Shown here: piece after piece, positions 34,198-42,199 of the stretch
Position numbering within the stretch: the stretch's first letter is position 1
Layout: each line of letters starts with the position of its first letter
Assembly (NCBI GenBank): GCA_016744875.1
Contig: JADGDL010000013.1
Coordinates: forward strand, 1 to 50,028
DNA from: Sulfurovum sp.
Lineage (GTDB): Bacteria > Campylobacterota > Campylobacteria > Campylobacterales > Sulfurovaceae
Direction: 5' to 3'
Length of the DNA stretch: 50,028 nucleotides
Translations under genes and position numbers: made by a program
The notes under the pieces: generated by a model
The model's database searches: none
What the model was told of the DNA's origin: nothing
What the model saw: the letters and a program-made list of their open reading frames with translations, nothing else

Positions 34198-35218
34198 TTT
34201 TTATCCATCCTATAATTCCTTCTTTGTATTCTACTTTTTTGTAGCCTGTATGTTCTCCCAGTAACATGGTTTCGAGTTCCTTGTCTACGTTAGTGCTGAT
34301 CGTACTTGTCTCACTAGGCAGTATGTAAAGAGAAGCTCCCTGTGTGATACAGACCTTTTTATGCGGTATGTATAAGGTTAAAAGTGTGATAAGTGAGATG
34401 ACTCCAAGTACTAAATAGAAAAAGTCTCTTCTAAATAGGAACATTAGAAAAAAGAAGCCGACCAAACTCATAAAAGTGTATTTTTTAAGCTTCTCAAAAC
34501 TGTCTTCTTTTGGGTTTAGATTTGACTGTGTTGTGACAGTAGAGTCTTCAAGAACCACTGGAACTTCCAGAAAAACATACTGTTTTTTGATTGTATTGAA
34601 GTAGGTGAATTTGAGTACATCTTCTTTTACCGGAAGAACAACAAAGAATTCTGCTTCTACTTTGGCAAATTCACGTAAGACATGCTCAACACCTGACTCT
34701 TGTGTATTGTTTAAGTCCATATCTTCTATATTGGCTTCAAATGCTTCTATAGAGAGTGTGACGATGTGGCTTTTTTCATCATAGTTGGAGACTTGAGAAT
34801 TTTTTATCTTCATATCTGCAGCAAGTACGTTAGAAAAATCATTTCGTTTTACTAAAGACTTGATGAAGATCGTTTTTGCATTCAAAGAAGTTTCTGTAAA
34901 AGAAGAATTGATATAAAGTGAGGGAATACGTATATCATCTTTAGAAGCTTTAAAGTAAAAAGTATAAAAACTGTCATTACCGTTTTGTACGATAAGCGGT
35001 TGATCAAAAAGTGGTCGGATCTTACTTGATGGATCAAAGTTGAATTGCGGTTGACTTGAACCATCGTTTCCTATACCGATGACTGTGACAGGAAAGAGTT
35101 GATTCTCATACACTTTTTTAGGCATATAAGAGTATTTGAACGTCTCTTGTGCACTCAGAAGTGTGCTAAAGGCGAATAAAAATCCTATGATGAGCCAAAA
35201 AGAGCGTAAGTATTTCAT
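34175..35218 (-). CDS. membrane-anchored periplasmic protein with C-terminal SH3-like domain (BatD-like)
   Basis: A 347-residue protein with a signal peptide (about 1-23), a beta-rich periplasmic domain (24-240) and two membrane segments (about 255-290), after which a C-terminal SH3b-like stretch follows (about 295-347: ASLYILPSE, IGWIKNEDL). Signal peptide, beta-rich part, membrane helix and SH3 recall BatD-like proteins, but similarity is weak. It sits between purQ and plsC. The MoxR-DUF58 genes that usually accompany BatD are 5 kb upstream on the same strand. Confidence 0.7.
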   Translation of the reverse strand: MKYLRSFWLIIGFLFAFSTLLSAQETFKYSYMPKKVYENQLFPVTVIGIGNDGSSQPQFNFDPSSKIRPLFDQPLIVQNGNDSFYTFYFKASKDDIRIPSLYINSSFTETSLNAKTIFIKSLVKRNDFSNVLAADMKIKNSQVSNYDEKSHIVTLSIEAFEANIEDMDLNNTQESGVEHVLREFAKVEAEFFVVLPVKEDVLKFTYFNTIKKQYVFLEVPVVLEDSTVTTQSNLNPKEDSFEKLKKYTFMSLVGFFFLMFLFRRDFFYLVLGVISLITLLTLYIPHKKVCITQGASLYILPSETSTISTNVDKELETMLLGEHTGYKKVEYKEGIIGWIKNEDLCKP

Positions 35219-35889
35219 TAGGCGTTAAAACCTTTTAGCATACGAATACCATCTTCTGAACCAAGTATCGCTTCTAAAGCACGTTCAGGGTGGGGCATAA
35301 GACCAAATACATTTTTATTTTTATTACATACACCGGCGATTGAAGTTACAGAACCGTTTACAACCACAGGAGAACCATTTTCATCAGAATAACGAAGAAG
35401 GATCTGACCATTGGCTTCGATCTCTTTAAACCCTTCATCATCGATGTAGTAATTCCCATCTGCATGTGCTATAGGAATGTTAAGTACTTCACCATTCTCA
35501 CATAGATTTAAAAAGGCATTGTCATTATTGATCACACAAAGATTTTGGTGTTTAGAGATGAAATGCAGGTTGTTATTACGTTTCAATGCTCCAGGAAGTA
35601 GTCCTGCTTCTGTAAGGATCTGAAACCCGTTACAGATACCAAGTACTTTACCGCCATTATTTGCATAATTTGTTACAGCCTTCATGATAGGTGCAAACCT
35701 TGCTATGGAACCTGAACGAAGGTAATCACCATAAGAGAATCCACCAGGTACAACTACCAGGTCGATACCATCAGGAAGAAGCTCATCTTCATGCCATATA
35801 AGCTCTGTAGTATGTCCAAGCTTTTCAAAAGCATACTGGGTATCAAACTCACAGTTTGTTCCCGGAAATCTTAATATTGCTACTTTCAT
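35218..35889 (-). CDS. purQ: phosphoribosylformylglycinamidine synthase, glutaminase subunit
   Basis: It supplies ammonia from glutamine for the fourth purine step with PurS and PurL. The 223-residue class I amidotransferase has FPGTNCEFD, PGGFSYGDYLR, the catalytic Cys in GICNGFQIL and the His-Glu in MPHPERA. It lies two bases after purS and overlaps the next gene by one base. PurL is not in the window. Confidence 0.96.
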   Translation of the reverse strand: MKVAILRFPGTNCEFDTQYAFEKLGHTTELIWHEDELLPDGIDLVVVPGGFSYGDYLRSGSIARFAPIMKAVTNYANNGGKVLGICNGFQILTEAGLLPGALKRNNNLHFISKHQNLCVINNDNAFLNLCENGEVLNIPIAHADGNYYIDDEGFKEIEANGQILLRYSDENGSPVVVNGSVTSIAGVCNKNKNVFGLMPHPERALEAILGSEDGIRMLKGFNA

Positions 35890-35891
35890 GA

Positions 35892-36131
35892 CTAATTGAT
35901 CTCGATGTTGTAGTCTTCAATGACTGTATTTGCAAGCAGTGTTTCACACATTTCAGTCACTTTAGCTTCAGCTTCAGCTTTATCATTTGCATCTACATCC
36001 ATAATGATCTGTTTTCCGATACGCACATCATTTACACCTTCAAAACCTAAAGAGTCTAGTGCGTGGTGTGCTGCTTTTCCCTGAGGGTCTAATACACCAT
36101 TTTTTAAAAATACGTTCACTGTTGCTGTCAT
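35892..36131 (-). CDS. purS: phosphoribosylformylglycinamidine synthase subunit PurS
   Basis: A 79-residue small subunit that joins PurQ to PurL. VNVFLKNGVLDPQGKA, LDSLGFEGVNDVRIGK and the C-terminal EMCETLLANTVIEDY match the family in order and length. Its start overlaps the purC stop by one base. Confidence 0.95.
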   Translation of the reverse strand: MTATVNVFLKNGVLDPQGKAAHHALDSLGFEGVNDVRIGKQIIMDVDANDKAEAEAKVTEMCETLLANTVIEDYNIEIN

Positions 36132-36862
36132 TATTTGTCTCCCAAAATTCTATTTAATACTTCTTCATAAGCGACTTTAAGTCCACCTAAACCTTCTCTA
36201 AATCTGTCTTTATCCATTTTCTCGCCACTCTCAGAATCCCAAAGTCTGAAGTTATCCGGACTTAGCTCATCGATAAGGATGATGTTCCCGTGAACATCTT
36301 TACCAAACTCGAGTTTGAAGTCCACTAGAGTGAGGTTGCGCTTGGCATAAAAATCTCTAAGAAGATCATTGATCTTCCTTGCCATGAAACGTATATAGTC
36401 AAGCTCTGCCGTACTTCTTACGAGGTCGAGGATGATACAGTGCTGATCATTGAGCTTAGGATCACCAAGTGCATCATTTTTGTAATCAAACTCTACCAGT
36501 GTAAAAGGAAGTATCGTTCCGTCTTCGATACCAAGGTTTCTGCTTAAACTTCCTGTCGCAATGTTTCTAACAATAACTTCGATGTAAATAACATCTGCTT
36601 TTTTATGAAGCATATGGTTTTCATCTAACATTTCAACAAAATGTGTAGATACCCCTTTTTTATTAAGGTACTTAAAAAGCTCTGTAGAGATTTTGTTATT
36701 GAGAGCCCCTTTACCTTCTTCAGTTGATTTTTTTTCACCATTAAAAGCTGTAAGGTCATCTTTAAACTCTGAGATATAAAGATCTGGATATTCAGTTGTC
36801 CAGATCTTCTTTGCTTTTCCTTCATAAACGAGGGATTGTTTTACAAGTGTATCTGTAGTCAT
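36131..36862 (-). CDS. purC: phosphoribosylaminoimidazole-succinocarboxamide synthase
   Basis: It condenses CAIR with aspartate in purine synthesis. The 243-residue protein has YEGKAKKIW, DDLTAFNGEKK, RNIATGSLSRNLGI, LVDFKLEFGKD and DELSPDNFRLWD, all SAICAR synthetase motifs. The start overlaps the ctpA stop by one base, so a protease and a purine gene are coupled. Confidence 0.97.
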   Translation of the reverse strand: MTTDTLVKQSLVYEGKAKKIWTTEYPDLYISEFKDDLTAFNGEKKSTEEGKGALNNKISTELFKYLNKKGVSTHFVEMLDENHMLHKKADVIYIEVIVRNIATGSLSRNLGIEDGTILPFTLVEFDYKNDALGDPKLNDQHCIILDLVRSTAELDYIRFMARKINDLLRDFYAKRNLTLVDFKLEFGKDVHGNIILIDELSPDNFRLWDSESGEKMDKDRFREGLGGLKVAYEEVLNRILGDK

Positions 36863-38220
36863 TATTTTTTTCCTTTACTTGTGATGATCAATGCTTTTAA
36901 AATATCTACAGCAGATTTAAGCTGTGCATCTTTGTAGAGTTGTTCTTCAGTAATGACAGTGTCATCTATTTTTGTTTCGTTATTTTCTTCTGAACTGTTT
37001 GTATCTACAACTTTCGTTGTATTGCCATCTATCTTTTCCAGTTCATTCTGTAAGTGTTTTTTGAGGTCTCTCTCTTTAATGAGCACAGGGTCGTCAATGT
37101 ATTCGATCTTACCGAGGTGTACAGTGATGTCTGGTGTCACACCAAGTGCCTGTATAGTTCGTCCGCTTGGAAGGTAGTATCGTGCTACAGTGAGCTTGAG
37201 CGCTTCATCTGTACCTACTGGCATTACAACTTGTACAGAACCCTTTCCAAATGTTTTTTCACCAACAACCACAGAACGGTTAAAGTCTTGAAGTGCACCT
37301 GAAACGATCTCAGAAGCCGACGCAGAACCGCCGTTTATGAGTGTTACAATAGGTGTATGTGTATCACTTTCTTTTTCTGTGGCATCATAGTGGATGTTCT
37401 CACTTTTGAGTTTACCTTTTTGACTAACAATGGTCCCTTCTTCTACAAAAAGATCTACAACACCAACAGCTTGATCTAACAGACCACCAGGATTATTTCT
37501 AAGATCTAAAATAATTCCTTTTGTGTTATTATGCTCAGCTATAGCTTCTTTGAGTCCAGAAACTACTTTCTGATCAAAAGAAGTGACATGAAGATAGAGA
37601 ATGGTGTCTTCAATATTTTTGGCATAGACAGACTGTATTTTGATGATGTCTCTGGTGATCTTGATCTCAAGAGGTTTAGGCTCTTTCTTTCTGATAATGG
37701 TTAATACCAAAGATGTGCCTGGTTTTCCCCTCATAAGCTTTACAGAATCATCAATATTCATCCCAATGGTGGCTACTTCATTGATCTTTAAGATGATGTC
37801 TCCAGCTTTCACCCCGGCTCTAAAGGCAGGTGTACCATCTATGGGAGCGATGACAGTGAGCGCACCTTCTTTCATACCTATAGAGATACCCAGTCCACCA
37901 AATTCACCTTTGGTTTGTACATTAAGGTCTTTGTATTCCTTTGTATTCATAAAGGAAGAATGGGAGTCAAGATTACTTAAGAGTCCTTCAAGTGCTTTAT
38001 CAACAAGGTCAGTGGTGTTTACATCATCGACATACTGACTTTCAATGACATTTAATATCTGTGTAAATTTAATGTAGGCTTCAAGTTTTTCTTTAGCAGA
38101 GGATGGTTGGTAGGCTTTTTCATTTGGGTCTTTGGCTTGCGCAAAAGATCCGAACAGGTAGGCAGCAGTTAAAGTCGAGGCGATCCCGGCAACGATAACT
38201 TTTTTACTTTTTTTAATCAT
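36862..38220 (-). CDS. ctpA: C-terminal processing peptidase (S41)
   Basis: A 452-residue periplasmic serine protease with a signal peptide or anchor (about 1-28), an activation helix region (45-95), a PDZ domain (about 100-185, GEFGGLGISIG, GVKAGDIILKIN) and the catalytic core: LDLRNNPGGLLDQAV, Ser in GGSASASEIVSG and Lys in GEKTFGKGSVQ. The C terminus is acidic and partly disordered. It leads the coupled ctpA-purC-purS-purQ-BatD-like-plsC-crcB operon. In relatives these proteases trim peptidoglycan hydrolases or envelope proteins. Confidence 0.94.
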   Translation of the reverse strand: MIKKSKKVIVAGIASTLTAAYLFGSFAQAKDPNEKAYQPSSAKEKLEAYIKFTQILNVIESQYVDDVNTTDLVDKALEGLLSNLDSHSSFMNTKEYKDLNVQTKGEFGGLGISIGMKEGALTVIAPIDGTPAFRAGVKAGDIILKINEVATIGMNIDDSVKLMRGKPGTSLVLTIIRKKEPKPLEIKITRDIIKIQSVYAKNIEDTILYLHVTSFDQKVVSGLKEAIAEHNNTKGIILDLRNNPGGLLDQAVGVVDLFVEEGTIVSQKGKLKSENIHYDATEKESDTHTPIVTLINGGSASASEIVSGALQDFNRSVVVGEKTFGKGSVQVVMPVGTDEALKLTVARYYLPSGRTIQALGVTPDITVHLGKIEYIDDPVLIKERDLKKHLQNELEKIDGNTTKVVDTNSSEENNETKIDDTVITEEQLYKDAQLKSAVDILKALIITSKGKK

Positions 38221-38326
38221 AATACTCTTTCGTTAAAATGGACGTAGAATTAAGTTCATTATTTTATTTAAAAACATCTAAGAGGTTGCTTTTTAAAACT
38301 ATAGCTAGGTAAAGTTAACTGTTTTT

Positions 38327-40258
38327 TTATGAGAGTTTTTTGACCAGTTTTTTAAGTTTATCTTTAGATGCTTTAGTGGTATCTCCTCCATAAGAGAGTT
38401 GTTCATAAAGTTTGTCTATCTCCTTTATAATGTCCATTTGTGGATTTTCTTGCAAATAACGTGTGAAGTAGTAGTGTAATGTCTCCTCTTTATTTCTTGT
38501 ATATCCTTCTTTTTTCATCCGTTTTAAAAGTGGTTGTAGAATTGCTATAGCTTCAGAAGTGTAAGTTGGTCTTTTAAAATATGAAATGATAATAAATGTA
38601 AACAGCACAAGTATAATAAGGGAAAAAACAAAGGTCGCAACGAATCTTGGGTTGTCTTTGGCATAGGCTAAAAGTTGGAGTTGTCTGATGTGAGAGTAAT
38701 AGAGTATCCATGTCTCTACCTGATATTTGGTGTACATAAGATAGAGGTTTATCTTTTGAAGTATTTTGTTCTCATTTTTTGCACCTGCACTAAGTTGTGC
38801 CAGAGACTCAGCTTCTATACTTGAGGCAGTGGACGTGGTTTCTACTCTTACCCATTGTCCATCGATGTACAATTCAGCCCAAGCATGTGCATCTTTTTCT
38901 TTAACTGCTATGTAGTTTTTTAGAGCATTGGAAAGGTCTGCTTTATAACCTGTTACGATACGAGAAGGTATATCTGCCATGCGAGACATAGTGACAAAGG
39001 AAGAAGCAAAATGTACACAGTAACCTTTACGTTTCTCAAAGAGGAAACTGTCCGTACTGTTGTTAATATCAAGTAGTTCAGGCTTCAAAGTATAGGTGAG
39101 ATTTTGTGTTTTAAAAAACTGTATGATGGCAGCAGCTCTTTTTTGAATTGTAGGAAAGGTCTCTTTGATCTCTTTTGCAACTTTATAGCTTTTAGGATTA
39201 CTTTGGACATAAAAGGAAGTGGAAGCTTCATAGACTGCATCATTCAAAACGTCATGAAATGTATTACTCAGTGATGAACTTGCTGCGTAGTGTAAAGGTT
39301 CTTTGATGGGATCTTCAACCATACTTACAAGGTCTGGGTCCAAAGTACTCTCATCAACAGCTCTAGAAGGCATATCGAGTAGGTATATCCATTTTTTTTG
39401 TGTAGGGTATAGCGTGACCTTATAGCTTACTTTTTCACCTTTTGTTGCATAGAAAAATTTACTTTCTCTTTTTATATGATGTGGCAGTGCTTCCCAGTGC
39501 TTCTTTTTATCCACATAGAGTGTGCTCCCTCTAAAATAGAGCTGATCTGATGTCGGAACCTTGTCATCAAAACCCACTTCCATGACGATACGATCTGAAG
39601 GAACAAGCAAGGCTTTTGAGTCAATATGCATCGTCCCATCATGTCCCATACGCTGAATATTTTCACCCTTAAATCCATAGTTGGCATGTTCAAAAGAGAT
39701 GCGGGGGAAAAAGATGAAAAGTACCACAACCCAAGGTAAAGAGTACATGAACATCACCATAGAGGAGCGAAAACTTTCCAAGAGATCTCCATCCATACGA
39801 TGAGCAAGTATCATCCAAAGTAGAAAAAAGATCTCAAATACTACATAAACAAGCATGAACATACCATGATAAAAGAACAAGGAGAGTGCTAAAAATAAAA
39901 ATGGAGAGATGAGAAGGTAGATGTTTATCTTCTGTGTCAGTCTTTGCATAGAAACAACCATGAGAAGTATATAAACAAGGAGTTCAAGAAAGAGCTTTAA
40001 CCGTGAAAGTCCCCTAAAAGAAAATGCTCCATATAAGGAAAGATAGACTGTTAAAATACCAAGAACAAAGATAAAAAGAACTAATAGATTATTGGCAGGT
40101 TCTTTTTTAAAAAAAAGAATAAGTACAACAACAAAAGCAAATGCAAGCATAGGAGCTTTTAAAGTGAGTAATAAAGGCATGAGAACAATGATATAAGCCA
40201 TATCTAAAAGATTTAAAGGAGAAAGTTTAGTATCTTGCAAGGGTTTTAAGAATGTCAT
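38327..40258 (-). CDS. TgpA-type membrane transglutaminase-like protein (DUF3488)
   Basis: A 643-residue membrane protein with about six N-terminal hydrophobic segments (20-195), a periplasmic region and a transglutaminase core: Cys in KGYCVHFASS, His in DAHAWAELYIDG, and RVETTS where most relatives have an Asp (VDPT), so the third residue is Glu here. One more membrane segment (about 545-565) precedes a cytoplasmic C-terminal DUF4129-like helix bundle. It overlaps DUF58 by 32 bases in a MoxR-DUF58-TgpA operon, whose function is thought to be in the envelope but is not settled. Confidence 0.87.
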   Translation of the reverse strand: MTFLKPLQDTKLSPLNLLDMAYIIVLMPLLLTLKAPMLAFAFVVVLILFFKKEPANNLLVLFIFVLGILTVYLSLYGAFSFRGLSRLKLFLELLVYILLMVVSMQRLTQKINIYLLISPFLFLALSLFFYHGMFMLVYVVFEIFFLLWMILAHRMDGDLLESFRSSMVMFMYSLPWVVVLFIFFPRISFEHANYGFKGENIQRMGHDGTMHIDSKALLVPSDRIVMEVGFDDKVPTSDQLYFRGSTLYVDKKKHWEALPHHIKRESKFFYATKGEKVSYKVTLYPTQKKWIYLLDMPSRAVDESTLDPDLVSMVEDPIKEPLHYAASSSLSNTFHDVLNDAVYEASTSFYVQSNPKSYKVAKEIKETFPTIQKRAAAIIQFFKTQNLTYTLKPELLDINNSTDSFLFEKRKGYCVHFASSFVTMSRMADIPSRIVTGYKADLSNALKNYIAVKEKDAHAWAELYIDGQWVRVETTSTASSIEAESLAQLSAGAKNENKILQKINLYLMYTKYQVETWILYYSHIRQLQLLAYAKDNPRFVATFVFSLIILVLFTFIIISYFKRPTYTSEAIAILQPLLKRMKKEGYTRNKEETLHYYFTRYLQENPQMDIIKEIDKLYEQLSYGGDTTKASKDKLKKLVKKLS

Positions 40259-41096
40259 CTATACTCTCCTTTGCAGAATTAAGGTATTTATGTGGGAGCA
40301 CAATGGCAAATTTTAAGTGTTTTTTCTCACATTCAAGTACCCAAAGTGTAAGTTGTGAAAGTCTACTCTCATCATCATTTCCCGCTTTATGAAAATCAAA
40401 TACCAGGTTGGGTGTTTCTGTTTCTTTAGTAAATGTTTTGACCGATAACTCTCCTTTTGCAACTGATGCCCAGTGTATATGAGAAAGTCTTTGTGAACCA
40501 TCGTATTCCTTGAGCCCGTCAAACTCCTTCTCTTCTCCGTAGTGTGTTTCCTCTTCACTTAAAAAAGAAGCAAGTGATTTTCCTTTAGGTTCAGGGTAGA
40601 TCAGTCCTTCATATGACTCTTTTATCGGCAGTTTTAAGCGTGCAGTTGAGAGTGGATATTTACTTTCCAGGTAAACATTTTCATAAGTGAAAGTACCACG
40701 TTTTTCTGGAATATAAGGAAGATGGATGATACTTGTGCTTTCGCCTTTTATATAGTTCAGCGGAACTTCCACATCAGTTCCATGTACTACGATCGACCAT
40801 GAACTTGTAGTCGAACTGTTATAAATATTGAGTGATATATGCCCTTCCTGGTGAGCAAAAAGACGTCCTGAAGATACAAAAGTGCTTTGTAAGCGCCCTA
40901 AATTAAGTACACCTATGGGAGCGGCTGAAAATGCAAGAGAAAAGACAAAGAAGAGGGTGATATAGACCAGGTTGAAGTCATGCATATAAGCTTCCATAAA
41001 AAGCCCAAAGAGCATAATGACAACCATCAAACTAAAGATGGTAGCACCTTGTTTGATACTCCTATGTATCTGAATGAATGTGCGTAAAGATTTCAT
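40227..41096 (-). CDS. DUF58 domain protein
   Basis: A 289-residue protein with two N-terminal membrane segments (about 19-65) and a C-terminal DUF58 domain, marked by EFDGLKEYDGSQRLSHIHWASVAKGELSVKTF (about 193-225; I cite its key residues Glu, Tyr, Arg, Trp). DUF58 proteins act with MoxR ATPases as adaptors or chaperones. It overlaps the MoxR gene by 35 bases and the transglutaminase gene by 32. Confidence 0.88.
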   Translation of the reverse strand: MKSLRTFIQIHRSIKQGATIFSLMVVIMLFGLFMEAYMHDFNLVYITLFFVFSLAFSAAPIGVLNLGRLQSTFVSSGRLFAHQEGHISLNIYNSSTTSSWSIVVHGTDVEVPLNYIKGESTSIIHLPYIPEKRGTFTYENVYLESKYPLSTARLKLPIKESYEGLIYPEPKGKSLASFLSEEETHYGEEKEFDGLKEYDGSQRLSHIHWASVAKGELSVKTFTKETETPNLVFDFHKAGNDDESRLSQLTLWVLECEKKHLKFAIVLPHKYLNSAKESIDDILKTLARY

Positions 41097-41985
41097 GTTC
41101 TATTCGTAATTTAGTTGTATTACCCTCTTTAAAACGTAAACGGTGTCTACAAACGATGCCTGTTACCATTTGAACATCATCTGCAGTTGCATAGGTTCTT
41201 CCTTGCAACATCGCCCAGGATTTAACCATCGCTGTTAGCGCTAAAGCCCCACGTGTAGAAATCCCATATTCAAAGAGACCACTCTCTCTGGTGAATGCAA
41301 TGATGTCTTGAAGAAAGTCCAGAAGTGTATCGCTCAAGAGTACCTTAGAGGCTTTCTTCATATAGTTTTCTATCTCTTGAGGTGTTAAGCGTGGGTTTAA
41401 TGATTTTTCAAGATGTTTGGTCTCACCTTTAAGTATGGAACGTTCAGACACTTTATCAGGATATCCGATACCAAAAGAGCACATGAAACGGTCTAACTGG
41501 GAGTCGGGAAGAGGAAATGTTCCTACTTCCTCGTGCGGGTTTTGTGTACCTATAACAAAGAAAGGTTGAGGGAGTGTATAAGGTGTCGTATCTATGGTTA
41601 CAATACCTTCTTCCATGGCTTGGAGCAGGGCAGACTGTGTTTTGGGCATAGAGCGGTTTATCTCATCAGCTAAAAGAAAAGAGCTAAATATCGGACCTTT
41701 TTTAAAGACAAAGTTCCCCTCTTTTTGGTTGTAGTAGTTTACTCCAAGGATATCAGAAGGAAGCAGGTCAGAAGTAAACTGTATACGGCCAAAATCAAGT
41801 CCAAGTATTTGTGCCAGGTGTTTTGCCAGTGTGGTCTTACCTACACCGGGAATGTCTTCCAAGAGTAAATGTCCTCCTGCAAAAAAAGTGGCTAAAGAGA
41901 GTGCTATAGTTTCTCTTTTACCTACAAGGTGTGTTTCTATGTTATCAATAATGGGAATAAATTCTGGGGCTATGGTGTAATTCAT
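41062..41985 (-). CDS. MoxR-family AAA+ ATPase
   Basis: A 307-residue ATPase. Walker A is GVGKTTLA (about 45-52), Walker B is LLADEINRSMPKTQSALLQAMEE, sensor 1 is VIGTQNPHEEVG and the arginine finger region is DSQLDRFM. The C-terminal lid has the MoxR pattern STRGALALTAMVKSWAML. It is the first gene of the operon and diverges from the type I secretion genes across about 210 bp. Confidence 0.94.
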   Translation of the reverse strand: MNYTIAPEFIPIIDNIETHLVGKRETIALSLATFFAGGHLLLEDIPGVGKTTLAKHLAQILGLDFGRIQFTSDLLPSDILGVNYYNQKEGNFVFKKGPIFSSFLLADEINRSMPKTQSALLQAMEEGIVTIDTTPYTLPQPFFVIGTQNPHEEVGTFPLPDSQLDRFMCSFGIGYPDKVSERSILKGETKHLEKSLNPRLTPQEIENYMKKASKVLLSDTLLDFLQDIIAFTRESGLFEYGISTRGALALTAMVKSWAMLQGRTYATADDVQMVTGIVCRHRLRFKEGNTTKLRIEHEIFTHIHSDT

Positions 41986-42115
41986 AAAAGTATAGTAGCG
42001 TAAATTTTATGTAACCTCTGTGTATTACTAATTGGTATACAGCTTTTATGCTGACTTCTATACTATTAGATTATTGACTTAAAGAATTTCATAAGGATGT
42101 GAAGTCTCTATATGC

Positions 42116-42121
42116 TATACT
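42116..42121 (+). promoter_or_regulatory. -10 box for the type I secretion ABC operon
   Basis: TGCTATACT (TATACT at 42116-42121) would give a leader of about 70 nt before the ATG at 42200. The leader has a GC-richer patch (about 42140-42160) that matches no riboswitch I know. Confidence 0.5.
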
Positions 42122-42199
42122 GATTTTTTCAAAATACAGAACCCTCTGGTTAGCTGGAGAATTCTATTTGAAGAATGTACCGAATATATAGGTTTGTTA

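Noticed and set aside
38327..40258. Transglutaminase-like gene as a LapG-type adhesin protease
   Set aside because: The domain order (N-terminal membrane segments, core, membrane segment, C-terminal helices) and MoxR/DUF58 neighbours are of the TgpA type, not the small periplasmic LapG type.
42122..42199. Riboswitch in the leader of the ABC transporter gene
   Set aside because: No GACGNAAAGC core, no GNRA hairpin and no convincing long stem; no known class matched.
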